DNA of 64,000 nt, from the NCBI GenBank assembly GCA_903893785.1, contig CAITNQ010000307.1:1-64000 (forward strand), read 5' to 3'. The notes under the pieces are model-generated. The model saw nothing but the letters and a program-made list of their open reading frames with translations, did not search any database and had not been told where the DNA came from. The position numbers were made by a program, and so were the translations under genes. This document shows, piece after piece, positions 52,808 to 61,013 of the stretch. Each line of letters starts with the position of its first letter. The first letter of the stretch is position 1. This DNA comes from an uncultured Gemmatimonadota bacterium. GTDB lineage: Bacteria; Latescibacterota; UBA2968; UBA8231.

Positions 52808-53605
52808 CTAGCCCTCCTCGCCCGTGTCCGTGGTCGCACCGCCAACCAGATCGCCGACCTCCCAGCGTCCGACCCGTTCCTCTGGCGACAGGCGGGCCGC
52901 CTGTCGGCGGGTGACGGCTTGGGCGCGGAAGAAGTCCAGGCTCTGCACGGCGTTCCCTTCGCGGCTGAGCTTGCCGTAGTGAACCGGACACTGGCTCATC
53001 ACCTCGATAAAGGCGAAGCCGGGGTGCCCCAGGGCGTACGCAATGGTTTTGGTCAACTGGCGCAGGTGCGCCGTGGTCCACCGGGCCACGTAGGTAGCCC
53101 CCGCGGCCTCCACCAGTCGGCACAGGTCAAAGGCGCCCTCGCGGTTGCCGGTTGGCGTTGTCAGTGTCCGGGTCCCGGTGGGCGTGGTGGGGGCCACTTG
53201 GCCGCCGGTCATGCCGTAGATGCGATTATTCACGCAGATGACGGCAATGGGCAGGTTACGCCGGGCCGCGTGGATCAGGTGATTGCCGCCGATGGCGGTC
53301 AGGTCGCCATCGCCGCTGACCACGACCACTCGGCGGTCGGGCGCCGCTAGTTTGACCCCGGTGGCAAAGGCCACCGGTCGGCCGTGGGTGGTGTGCAGGG
53401 TATCGGCGGCGAAGTAGGGGCTGGGGATCCAGCCGGCGCAGCCAATGCCGCAGACAAAGACGAACTCGTCCAGGTCCAGGCCCAGCCCGTCGATGGCGCG
53501 CAGAATGCTGTGGGCGATCATACCGTCGCCGCAGCCCGGGCAGGCTGTGGTCAGCTCGCAGCCGGGACGCAGGTACTTGGCCATGGGGTGGCGGGGGACA
53601 CTCAC
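52808..53605 (-). CDS. korB: 2-oxoacid:ferredoxin oxidoreductase beta subunit (thiamine diphosphate-binding)
   Basis: The protein has 265 residues from a GTG overlapping the korA stop (GTGA). Motifs are CPGCGDGMIAHSI, GIGCAGWIPSPYF, the ThDP/Mg motif SGDGDLTAIGGNHLIHAARRN in part, and VNNRIYGMTGGQVAPTTPTG. It catalyses oxidative decarboxylation of a 2-oxoacid with CoA, probably 2-oxoglutarate given the neighbouring sucCD, with ferredoxin as acceptor. Confidence 0.95.
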   Translation of the reverse strand: MSVPRHPMAKYLRPGCELTTACPGCGDGMIAHSILRAIDGLGLDLDEFVFVCGIGCAGWIPSPYFAADTLHTTHGRPVAFATGVKLAAPDRRVVVVSGDGDLTAIGGNHLIHAARRNLPIAVICVNNRIYGMTGGQVAPTTPTGTRTLTTPTGNREGAFDLCRLVEAAGATYVARWTTAHLRQLTKTIAYALGHPGFAFIEVMSQCPVHYGKLSREGNAVQSLDFFRAQAVTRRQAARLSPEERVGRWEVGDLVGGATTDTGEEG

Positions 53606-54765
53606 GACAGCACCTCCCGGACGGCGGCCAGCACGTAGTCTGGATGATGCAGGGTGCCCAGAATCTGTGGCGGCAGGCCCGCGACCCGGGCAACGGCGGT
53701 GCCCGCCAGCGCGGCCTGCACATAGGGGAGCATCTGGCCCAGATTGTTTTCCATCACCAGCACCGCCCGGGCACCGGCGCACAGCCGACGGATCTCTTCG
53801 TCGGCGAAGGGCCAGACGGTCAAAGGGCGCACCGAACCCACGGCCAGGCTCTGCTCCCGCGCCAGGCGGGCAATGGCCAGGGCCGCCCGGCCGACAATGC
53901 CGTACCCCAGGAGCACCACGCGAGCGTCCTCGGTGGCTTCAGACTCCAGACGGACCCAGTCAGCGCGGCGCCGCTGGATCTTCTCGGCCAGCGTGCGGAC
54001 GAAGCGGTCGAGCGCCGGCGCATCGACCACATTACGCATGCCGCGTTCGTCGTGGCAGGAGCCGGTCACGTGAGCCTTGTACCCATGGCCGAAGACCGGC
54101 ATGGGGGCCACGTCCGGGTCGAGGAAACCGCGCAGGGCGAACGGATCCACGTCCGCTGGCGGCAGGCGCCGCGGGCGCACCCCCGTCGGCGTGGGCTTCA
54201 CTTCCACGGTCTCGCGCATGTGGCCGATGGCGGCGTCGGGCAACAGGAAGACCGGCGTGCGCAGTTGTTCCGCGGCATCAAAGGCCAGCACGGTCAGGTC
54301 GTACATCTCCTGCGCCGAGGCCGGGGCAAAGGCCACTGCTTCGTAGTCGCCGTGAGACCCGCGCCGCACCTGCACCAAGTCGCCCTGCGAGGGCACCGCC
54401 GGGATGCCGGTGGACGGGCCGCCGCGCTGCACGTCGACCACGACGCAGGGGGTCTCGGTGGCCACCGCGTAGCCAATGTTCTCCAGCATCAGACTCAGCC
54501 CCGGGCCAGAGGTGGCGGTCATGGCCCGGGCTCCCGTCCAGGAGGCGCCGATCACGGCGGCGATGGAACTGATCTCGTCCTCCATCTGGATGTAGACCCC
54601 ACCCCGCGCCGGCAGCCGCACGGCCAGGTGCTCGGCAATCTCGGTGGCCGGGGTTATCGGGTACCCGGCAAAGAACCCACAGCCGGCTGCCAGGGCCCCC
54701 TCGGCACAGGCGACATTGCCCTGCAGGAAATGCCGCCCCGGCGGCAGCAGCTGGACGTCAGCCAT
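53602..54765 (-). CDS. korA: 2-oxoacid:ferredoxin oxidoreductase alpha subunit
   Basis: This 387-residue protein has GNVACAEGALAAGCGFFAGYPITPATEIAEHLA in part, MEDEISSIAAVIGASWTGARAMTATSGPG in part, and RGGPSTGIPAVPSQGDL. It overlaps korD by 8 bp upstream and korB by 4 bp downstream, so the set is translationally coupled. KorA holds the thiamine pyrimidine-binding half. Substrate: 2-oxoglutarate likeliest; branched or pyruvate-type not excluded. Confidence 0.95.
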   Translation of the reverse strand: MADVQLLPPGRHFLQGNVACAEGALAAGCGFFAGYPITPATEIAEHLAVRLPARGGVYIQMEDEISSIAAVIGASWTGARAMTATSGPGLSLMLENIGYAVATETPCVVVDVQRGGPSTGIPAVPSQGDLVQVRRGSHGDYEAVAFAPASAQEMYDLTVLAFDAAEQLRTPVFLLPDAAIGHMRETVEVKPTPTGVRPRRLPPADVDPFALRGFLDPDVAPMPVFGHGYKAHVTGSCHDERGMRNVVDAPALDRFVRTLAEKIQRRRADWVRLESEATEDARVVLLGYGIVGRAALAIARLAREQSLAVGSVRPLTVWPFADEEIRRLCAGARAVLVMENNLGQMLPYVQAALAGTAVARVAGLPPQILGTLHHPDYVLAAVREVLS

Positions 54766-55009
54766 TGTCGGCCTCCTCCAGGTGCTCCACTGCCACGGCC
54801 AGTTCCGGGCAGTAGAGCATGCACAGATCGCAGCCGGTACAGGCTTCAGCAGCGGCTACCGTGGCAGTGTGGACCCCGCGGGGCGACAGCTCAGCGGCTG
54901 GCGCCAGTACCTGGGGTCGGCACAGAGAGATGCAGATCCCGCATCCCTCGGTCCCCTTGCATAGCCGGGGGTCGATATGGACTCGGGTTCGGCGACGCGG
55001 TCTGGCCAT
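54758..55009 (-). CDS. korD: 2-oxoacid:ferredoxin oxidoreductase delta subunit (two-cluster ferredoxin)
   Basis: The protein has 83 residues from MARPRRRTRVHID; an upstream in-frame Met would overlap sucD. Cysteines: LCKGTEGCGICISLCRP (cluster 1, with an insertion between the first Cys and GCGIC) and CTGCDLCMLYCPE (cluster 2). It delivers electrons from the kor complex to soluble ferredoxin. Confidence 0.9.
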   Translation of the reverse strand: MARPRRRTRVHIDPRLCKGTEGCGICISLCRPQVLAPAAELSPRGVHTATVAAAEACTGCDLCMLYCPELAVAVEHLEEADNG

Positions 55010-55086
55010 GGACGCTCCGTGGTTCCTGGCTGGGTCGGTCACGATATGGCGTCCCGAGCGGTCGGTGGCGACGGCCCGGGACGGTT

Positions 55087-55980
55087 TCAACATGGGGTGT
55101 CCTGCAGGCGGTCACGCAGGGCCTTGCGGACCAGGTCGGCCACGCCCGCCGGACCGGTCGCCGTGGGGATGCCGGCGGCTGCCAGCGCTGCGGCCTTGCT
55201 CGCCGCCGTGCCGCCGCCCCGCTGCACGATAGCCCCGGCATGACCCATGCGGACGCCGGGGGGCACGCTGTGGCCCGCAATGTACGCCACCACTGGCTTG
55301 TGGGGCCGTCCGGCCAGGAACTCGGCCGCGCGCTCCTCCTGGTCGCCGCCTACCTCACCGATGATCACGATGGCCTCGGTCTGGGGATCGGCCTGGAAGA
55401 GTTCGATCAGATCCACCAACGGGGTGCCCACTACGGGGTCGGCGCCCATGCCGATGACGGTGCTCTGGCCGATACCGGCCGCTCCCAGGGCACCGCTCAC
55501 CTCATAGCTCAGAGTGCCGCTGCGCGAGATCACGCCGACCGGACCGGGGCTGAACAGTGCTGCGGGCATGATGCCGATCTTGCATTGGCCCGGAGTGATG
55601 ATGCCGGGCGTAGTAGGACCCAGCAGCCGCGCCCCGGCCGCCCGGGCTCGGGCGCGCAGACGCATGGCGCCGTGTACCGGCACCCCCTCGGTGATCAGCA
55701 CCACCAGCCCGATGCCGACCGCGATGGCTTCGCTGGCCGCGGTCTCGGCTGCCGCCGGCGGCACGAACAGCACCACCGCATCCGCGGGTGCGGCGGCCTG
55801 GGCCGCGGTCACCGTGTCGTACACCGGGACGCCCTCTACCTGCTCACCACCCTTGCCCGGCGTCACACCGCTGACGATCTGCGTGCCCGCTGCCTGCATG
55901 TAACGCGTCTGCACGCGGCCGATGCGGCCCGTGACGCCCATCACGCACACCCGGGTGCGGCAATCCACCAGCACTGACAC
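55087..55980 (-). CDS. sucD: Succinyl-CoA synthetase (ADP/GDP-forming) alpha subunit
   Basis: This 297-residue protein has a CoA-binding N-terminal Rossmann domain (VCVMGVTGRIGRVQTRYMQ), LLGPTTPGIITPGQCKIGIMP, VGVISRSGTLSYEV and the phospho-histidine loop RMGHAGAIVQRGGGTA. With SucC it makes ATP or GTP from succinyl-CoA. Being beside kor genes, it captures the KOR product as substrate-level phosphorylation, or runs in reverse for reductive TCA carboxylation. Confidence 0.95.
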   Translation of the reverse strand: MSVLVDCRTRVCVMGVTGRIGRVQTRYMQAAGTQIVSGVTPGKGGEQVEGVPVYDTVTAAQAAAPADAVVLFVPPAAAETAASEAIAVGIGLVVLITEGVPVHGAMRLRARARAAGARLLGPTTPGIITPGQCKIGIMPAALFSPGPVGVISRSGTLSYEVSGALGAAGIGQSTVIGMGADPVVGTPLVDLIELFQADPQTEAIVIIGEVGGDQEERAAEFLAGRPHKPVVAYIAGHSVPPGVRMGHAGAIVQRGGGTAASKAAALAAAGIPTATGPAGVADLVRKALRDRLQDTPC

Positions 55981-57120
55981 TCAGGCCTCCTGCCCGGCCT
56001 GGGCTTGGCGCAAAACGGCGGCTACGGCCATTTCGGTCGTCAAATCAGTGATCACCGTGACGCCGGCACGGCGCAGAATCTGCCACGTCTCCTCCTGATG
56101 ATTGCCCAACGCCTTGGCCACCATGGGGACCGCGGCGCCTTCGGCCAACACCTCGGCCAGGCCCAGAGCCCCCTCGTGGATGGGGTTGATGCCGCCGTAC
56201 ACGTTGACCAGTACCGCTTGGAGTCCGGGCTGTTCGAGCACCAGGCGCAGGGCCGCCGCCATCAGTTCACGGGTGATCCCGCCACCGGTCTCTAGGAAGT
56301 TGGCCGGGCGGGGTCCCCCGGCGGCAGCGATCAGATCCATCGTGGCCATGGCCAGACCCGCGCCACTGCAGATCAGGCCGATCTCACCGCCGGCCAAGGG
56401 CACGAAGGTCATGCCCAGTTGGCGAGCCCTTTCGGCCCGGGGGTCGCCTTCCGGGTCGCGCGGGCGCCAGTCAGGGTGGCGGAAGCGGGCCGCCTCGTCC
56501 GTCTCGCAGACCGCATCGACCGCGACCAGGCGGCCGTCTGGCGTGAGGACCAGGGGGTTGATCTCGGCGATCATGGCCTCCTGGCCGGCAAATACCTCGT
56601 ACAGACGCATGGCGGCGGCGGCGACTTCGGCCGCGGCCGCACCCAGGTCGGCGGTGGCGGCGGTGGCTGCAGCCGCGGTTAGCCCCGCCAACGGATCGAG
56701 GGTGCAGGTCCGCATGCTGCCCGGCGCGCGACTGGCATGCGCCTCAATGTCGACCCCGCCGGCGGACCCGACCAGCAGGGCGGGGCTGCCCGTGGAGCCG
56801 TTGACCACCAGGCCCAGGTAATACTCATGCGCCGCTTGCAGGCGTTCCTCCACCAGGACGGCGTCGCAAGGCAGCCCCCGTACCGACGTACCGAGGAGCG
56901 CCGCCGCCGCGCGGTAGGCTTCCTCCGGCGTGTCGGCCGGCCGCACACCGCCGGCCTTGCCGCGGCCACCGGCCAACACCTGCGCCTTGACCATGCACGG
57001 ACGGCCCAGGTTCGCCGCCGCCGCCGCCGCCGCCGTGGCGGTGCGGACTACCTCACCGGCCGGCACCGCGATGCCGGCGGCAGCGAACCAGGCTTTGGCT
57101 TCGTATTCGTGCAGTCTCAC
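55981..57120 (-). CDS. sucC: Succinyl-CoA synthetase beta subunit
   Basis: The protein has 379 residues from a GTG (GCAGGAGCG upstream) beginning with the classic RLHEYEAKAWFAAAGI. ATP-grasp motifs: VKAQVLAGGRGKAGGVRPADTP in part, MIAEINPLVLTPDGRLVAVDAV, and NFLETGGGI. A run of GCC/GCG codons near residue 30-38 makes a poly-alanine stretch. It ends immediately before sucD. The DapA-like gene stops 13 bp upstream of its start. Confidence 0.94.
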   Translation of the reverse strand: MRLHEYEAKAWFAAAGIAVPAGEVVRTATAAAAAAANLGRPCMVKAQVLAGGRGKAGGVRPADTPEEAYRAAAALLGTSVRGLPCDAVLVEERLQAAHEYYLGLVVNGSTGSPALLVGSAGGVDIEAHASRAPGSMRTCTLDPLAGLTAAAATAATADLGAAAAEVAAAAMRLYEVFAGQEAMIAEINPLVLTPDGRLVAVDAVCETDEAARFRHPDWRPRDPEGDPRAERARQLGMTFVPLAGGEIGLICSGAGLAMATMDLIAAAGGPRPANFLETGGGITRELMAAALRLVLEQPGLQAVLVNVYGGINPIHEGALGLAEVLAEGAAVPMVAKALGNHQEETWQILRRAGVTVITDLTTEMAVAAVLRQAQAGQEA

Positions 57121-57133
57121 GCCCGCTCCTGCC

Positions 57134-58084
57134 TCAGGCCGCGCCTCCCGGATTGTTCTCCGGGACCTCGACGACTCCACGGGTATCGGGCTCCACCTTG
57201 CCCATCTGGACCAACACATCGCGCAGCTTCTGCCGCTGCTGTTGCGTCAGCCGCCCCACCGGGGCTCGCGGCGGGCCGGCCGGTAGCCCGACCAACTCGG
57301 CACCGGCTTTGAGCATGGACGGGAAGGTGCCCAGGCCGAAAGCCAGGCGCAACGGCGCCAGGCGTCGCTGCGCGGCCAGGGCTTCGTCGAACTTGCCCCA
57401 GGCGAAGTTGTCGAAAACCTTGACCGCCAGTTCGGGCGCGATGTTGGCGCTGGCCGCGATGGCGCCGCTGGCGCCGTGGACCAGAGCGGCGTAGATCAGC
57501 GTGTCGCGGCCCATCAGCACCCGGAAATCGTTGGGGGTCCGCCGCAGGTACTCGGTGGTCAGCGTCAGATCGCCCGAGCTGTCTTTGATGCCGACAACGT
57601 TCTCCACCTCCTCGGCCAGGCGCACGACCAGGTCAACCGGCAGAGGGTTATTGGTCCGGTCCGGGTTGGTGTAGAGGAGCACCGGTAGATCGACCGCCCG
57701 CGCCACCGCCTGGTAGTGGCGGAACATCTCGTCGGCGTTGGGGGTGATGAAGGTGGGCGTCAGCACCGAAAGACAGTCGACGCCGGCTTTGGCCGCTATC
57801 TCGGCCAGTTGGATGGCCTCGCGCGTGGTGTTGGCGCAGGTGCCCACGTACACCGGCACGCGGCCTTTGGTATAGGCCACCGTCCACTCGAAGACGCGCT
57901 GCTTCTCTTCCACCGTCAGAGCCCAGAACTCACCCGCCGTGCCCACGGTGAAGACGCCATCGACGCCGGCGGCGATGACGTGGTCGATCATGGCCTCCAG
58001 GCCGCGTTCGTCCAGTTCCTCGGCTTCGGTCATCGGCGTAATCACCGCCGGGATGATGCCGCAGATGAACTCGGTGTTGCGCAT
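57134..58084 (-). CDS. DapA/NAL-family aldolase or dehydratase of unknown substrate
   Basis: The protein has 316 residues from MRNTEFICGIIPAVITPMTE (GGAGGAA upstream). It is a TIM barrel with the Schiff-base Lys in NVVGIKDSSGDLT and the catalytic Tyr in PVLLYTNPDRTNN; GTAGEFWALTVEEK matches the family pyruvate-carboxylate loop. True DapA has a different loop after the Tyr, so lysine synthesis is not assured. As first gene before sucCD-korDABC it may make a 2-oxoacid that leads to 2-oxoglutarate (sugar acid or hydroxyproline-type pathways). Exact substrate unknown. Confidence 0.8.
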   Translation of the reverse strand: MRNTEFICGIIPAVITPMTEAEELDERGLEAMIDHVIAAGVDGVFTVGTAGEFWALTVEEKQRVFEWTVAYTKGRVPVYVGTCANTTREAIQLAEIAAKAGVDCLSVLTPTFITPNADEMFRHYQAVARAVDLPVLLYTNPDRTNNPLPVDLVVRLAEEVENVVGIKDSSGDLTLTTEYLRRTPNDFRVLMGRDTLIYAALVHGASGAIAASANIAPELAVKVFDNFAWGKFDEALAAQRRLAPLRLAFGLGTFPSMLKAGAELVGLPAGPPRAPVGRLTQQQRQKLRDVLVQMGKVEPDTRGVVEVPENNPGGAA

Positions 58085-58260
58085 GGCGAGTTCCTCCAGA
58101 GATGGCCTCGCGGCACAGGGGAGATGGGGCCCGGCGGCAATAGCGCGGGGCGGTAGCCTCCGAGCCGGTCCAGGGCCGCCGGACCTGGCTGTCGACCCTC
58201 GGTGGGCCGCAGCCCGTCGCCGGGCTGGCACCGCCAGGTGGGGTACCCTGAGTTAATTTA

Positions 58261-58275
58261 GCAACATGCGTACCA
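58261..58275 (-). promoter_or_regulatory. Sigma-54 promoter of the dapA-like/sucCD/kor operon
   Basis: Minus-strand TGGTAC-GCATG-TTGCT, with GG-N10-GC spacing and a perfect -12 box; -24 differs from consensus only at the C-to-T of TGGCAC. It lies about 180 bp before the first start codon. A TGGGAC-type palindrome is 220 bp upstream. No gene is supported in this 478-bp gap. Confidence 0.65.
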
Positions 58276-58497
58276 AAGGTCGCGGGCCGGTGGCCGGTGA
58301 CCAGCGGCGACGGGTTCGCTGCCGTGGTTCCGGCGGCCCGGGCCCGCAGCCCGCACCTGCGCGCTCGGCGCGCCGCGCCAGGGGTGCGAATCGGGCCGCC
58401 GCGGGCGCGCTCAGGGGGCGGGAAACCAACAACGGGACGGGCCTCGTGTGCCGCGGCAGAGCGGCCGGCCGGCAAGGGCTGCCCGGCCGGCCGCGCC

Positions 58498-58515
58498 TGG
58501 GACGCCCTGGTCTCA
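58498..58515. promoter_or_regulatory. Enhancer-like palindrome TGGGAC-N6-GTCTCA (site C)
   Basis: One mismatch from the TGGGAC-N6-GTCCCA palindrome of sites A and B1. It lies in the gap between the Rrf2 gene and the dapA-like operon, at a typical distance for activator binding upstream of the sigma-54 promoter at 58261-58275. Confidence 0.5.
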
Positions 58516-58562
58516 GTGGGCTCGCGGCCAGCGTCTCACCGGTTGGCGGCGCGGTCCGGGGG

Positions 58563-58982
58563 TCAATTCAGGTCGGCCGGCAAGGCCTGTTCGAGCACAT
58601 CACTGATCCGGGTCGATTCCAACGCGTGCATGATCCGCGTCTTGATCTCGGCCCACTGGTAGTGCATGGGGCAGGGGGTGTTGTCGGAGCACTCCGGCAG
58701 GCCGAGAAGACACCCCTGGCCGAATTGCGGGCCGTCGATGGCCTGGACCACCTCCAGCAGTCGGATGTCGGCCGCCGGCCGGGCCAGACGGAACCCGCCG
58801 CCTCGCCCCTTGAACGACAGCAGCAGCCCGGTCTTGGACAGATCTTGCAGGATTTTTGCCAGGAAATGCTCGGGAATGCTCAATTCGCGGGCAATGTCGC
58901 GGCTCAACATGGGCTGGCCCCCTTCGGCAGCCACACGGACGACTGCGCGCAGACCGTACTTGCACGCCTGCGATAGAATCAT
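58563..58982 (-). CDS. Rrf2-family (IscR/NsrR-like) Fe-S transcriptional regulator
   Basis: This 139-residue protein is typical in length. The winged helix begins MILSQACKYGLRAVVRVA and shows IPEHFLAKILQDLSKTGLL and GRGGGFRLARP. Three cysteines in GCLLGLPECSDNTPC (C-x6-C-x5-C) are placed for Fe-S cluster binding. It senses Fe-S status, redox state or NO. It is transcribed in the same direction as, and lies just upstream of, the dapA-suc-kor operon, so read-through or direct control is possible. Confidence 0.93.
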   Translation of the reverse strand: MILSQACKYGLRAVVRVAAEGGQPMLSRDIARELSIPEHFLAKILQDLSKTGLLLSFKGRGGGFRLARPAADIRLLEVVQAIDGPQFGQGCLLGLPECSDNTPCPMHYQWAEIKTRIMHALESTRISDVLEQALPADLN

Positions 58983-59117
58983 CGCCTACCTCCGGGCGGA
59001 ACCGCGTGTATCTTTGGGGCACACCCCACTGCCAGCCTGCCTGACGCACCCGGCGGCAGCCGGCCGGGCACAACAGAAGATAAAGGAAGCCGAAGATATG
59101 ACAATCAGCTCCGGAAC

Positions 59118-60497
59118 CTATACCGTGCGGGAGAACGTCGGCTGCTCACGGGTTTTCTCGCGCAGATAGCGATCAAACACCATGGCGATGTTGCGGATGA
59201 ACAACAACCCCAGAGGCGTTGCCTCAAGACTGTCGTCATGCATCGCCAGCAACCCGTCGGCGGCGGGGCCGTCGGCCAGGTCCTGCAACTCGCGGGCGAA
59301 GTAGGCGCCGAAATCGATGCCGAACTGCCGTTCCACGTCACTGCGCCGGAGGAAACCGTTGCACATCAGCGTCGTGATCACGTCGCGACGCAGGCGGTCG
59401 TCGTCGCTGAGCGCGTAGCCTTTCTCGATCGGGGCCACGCCGGCTTCCAGCGCTGCGTAGTAGGTGCTCAGTTTGCGGCAGTTCTGTGCGTATGCCCCGG
59501 CAGCATCGCCGATCGCGGTGATCCCCAAGCCCAGCATGGTTGAGGCCCGGTGGACCGTGTAGCCCATGAAGTTCCGGTGCAGCCGCCGCTCGCCCACCGC
59601 GATGCTGAGTTCGTCCTCGGGCAGCGCGAAGTGGTCCATGCCGATCTGGCGGTAGCCGCTGCTGCGGAAGGTGCGAATGGCCTGCGCGATCAACTCGAGC
59701 TTGGCCATGCCTTTGGGCAGCCGGGTCACGTCCAGGCGCTTCTGGTGGCCCTTGATCCACGGCACATGCGCGTACGAATAGACCGCCACGCGGTCCGGGC
59801 GCAGGCTGACGACCGCTTCCAGCGTCCGGGCGAAGCTGGTGGCGGTCTGCCCGGGCAGACCGTAAATGAGATCGATATTGATCGATTCGAAGCCCAGCTC
59901 GCGGCAGCAGGCGAACAACTCTCGCGTGCCGGCCTCGTCCTGGTTTCTGCCGATGGCCTGCTGCACCTCGGGGGTGAAGTCCTGGACCCCCATGCTCAGG
60001 CGGTTGAAGCCCAGTCGACGCAGGGTCTCGATGTGGGCGCGGGTGGTCACGCGGGGATCGACCTCGATCGCCACCTCTGCCTGCGACATGATGTCGAAGC
60101 GGGCCGCCACCGCGGCATGGACACGCTCCAACTGCCCGGGCGTCATGTAGGTGGGCGTACCCCCGCCCAGATGGAATTGCTGCACTGGGAACCGGCCCGC
60201 CACCAGGCCGGCGAGCAGGGATATCTCCTTGTCCAGGTAATCAAGGTAACGGGCGGCGACCTCACGGTGCGGCGTGATGACCACATTGCAGCCGCAGAAG
60301 GTGCACCGGTGCTCACAGAAGGGCAGGTGCACGTACAGGGACAGAGGTTCGGCCGGGCTCAGCTGCGCCAGGCGGGCGCTGTAGTCGGCCGCGCTGAACC
60401 CCTCGTGGAACTCGACCGCGGTGGGGTACGACGTGTAGCGGGGACCCGGGCGGTCGTAGCGGTGCAGCAGTTCGGCGCTGACGTGCAGATCGTCCAT
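59118..60497 (-). CDS. hemN: Oxygen-independent coproporphyrinogen III oxidase
   Basis: The protein has 459 residues from MDDLHVSAELLHRYD. Motifs: GPRYTSYPTA, radical-SAM triad CEHRCTFCGC, HLGGGTPTYM, EVDPRVTT, MGVQDFTPEVQQAIGR and IYGLPGQT. The length and the extra Cys after the triad match HemN rather than HemW. It makes protoporphyrinogen anaerobically, in line with the heavy heme demand of the multiheme cytochromes. The preceding region contains a weak sigma-70-like box (TATATT on the minus strand, 60598-60603) as its possible promoter. Confidence 0.93.
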   Translation of the reverse strand: MDDLHVSAELLHRYDRPGPRYTSYPTAVEFHEGFSAADYSARLAQLSPAEPLSLYVHLPFCEHRCTFCGCNVVITPHREVAARYLDYLDKEISLLAGLVAGRFPVQQFHLGGGTPTYMTPGQLERVHAAVAARFDIMSQAEVAIEVDPRVTTRAHIETLRRLGFNRLSMGVQDFTPEVQQAIGRNQDEAGTRELFACCRELGFESINIDLIYGLPGQTATSFARTLEAVVSLRPDRVAVYSYAHVPWIKGHQKRLDVTRLPKGMAKLELIAQAIRTFRSSGYRQIGMDHFALPEDELSIAVGERRLHRNFMGYTVHRASTMLGLGITAIGDAAGAYAQNCRKLSTYYAALEAGVAPIEKGYALSDDDRLRRDVITTLMCNGFLRRSDVERQFGIDFGAYFARELQDLADGPAADGLLAMHDDSLEATPLGLLFIRNIAMVFDRYLREKTREQPTFSRTV

Positions 60498-60672
60498 TGC
60501 GTACCTGTGGGCGGCGAGCCTGAACTGCGGCGAGAACGCGCTGGCCATGCACGGCTTGGCGCTGACGGTTCGTTCCCGCGGCGACGTGCAGCCTACCAAT
60601 ATACCGATGCGCGTCCTGCAGGAAAGCGAGGCCGCCCAGCCCCCTGGCGAAACCGGGTCGGCGGGTCGATTC

Positions 60673-60721
60673 CGGGACAACCTTGGGACGCTTGGCGGCG
60701 AACTGAGACACCTCTGTCCCG
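60673..60721. promoter_or_regulatory. Enhancer-like palindrome TGAGAC-N6-GTCCCG with half-sites (site D)
   Basis: The palindrome is at 60704-60721 and two extra GGGAC half-sites, in the same orientation and 11 bp apart, lie at 60673-60678 and 60684-60689. The position is about 85-130 bp upstream of a consensus sigma-54 promoter that points to usp and PFOR. Confidence 0.5.
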
Positions 60722-60804
60722 GCGGCTGCGGCCCAGTCGCGAGGCCCCCCGGGCTAACCTTCTCGGGCGCATGCCGGCGCCCTGCCTGTCACCGGTCAGG
60801 TCAG

Positions 60805-60820
60805 TGGCACTTGGTTTGCT
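60805..60820 (+). promoter_or_regulatory. Sigma-54 promoter of the usp-PFOR operon
   Basis: TGGCAC-TTGGT-TTGCT is a full consensus -24/-12 match. It gives a leader of about 180 bases before the usp start. No credible gene is present in the 516-bp hemN-usp gap. Confidence 0.75.
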
Positions 60821-61013
60821 GTACGTACTAGTAGATGGATGCTAATCGCCGATGCCCGGCGGCCCCTCTGGGACTTTGTCTCCACCGTTCCACATCCGGC
60901 CCTGTGCCCCGGGTCGGTCGGCGAAGACCGATCATGTTCCCCGGCAACCCGACGCACCCGCCCGCGTCGGTCACCCCGGGATGGATGCGGACCCGACTGC
61001 CAGGAGGGAAGCC

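Noticed and set aside
58085..58562. Plus-strand frames crossing the gap between the dapA-like and Rrf2 genes
   Set aside because: No start signals or recognisable domains; the gap instead holds the sigma-54 promoter and palindrome.
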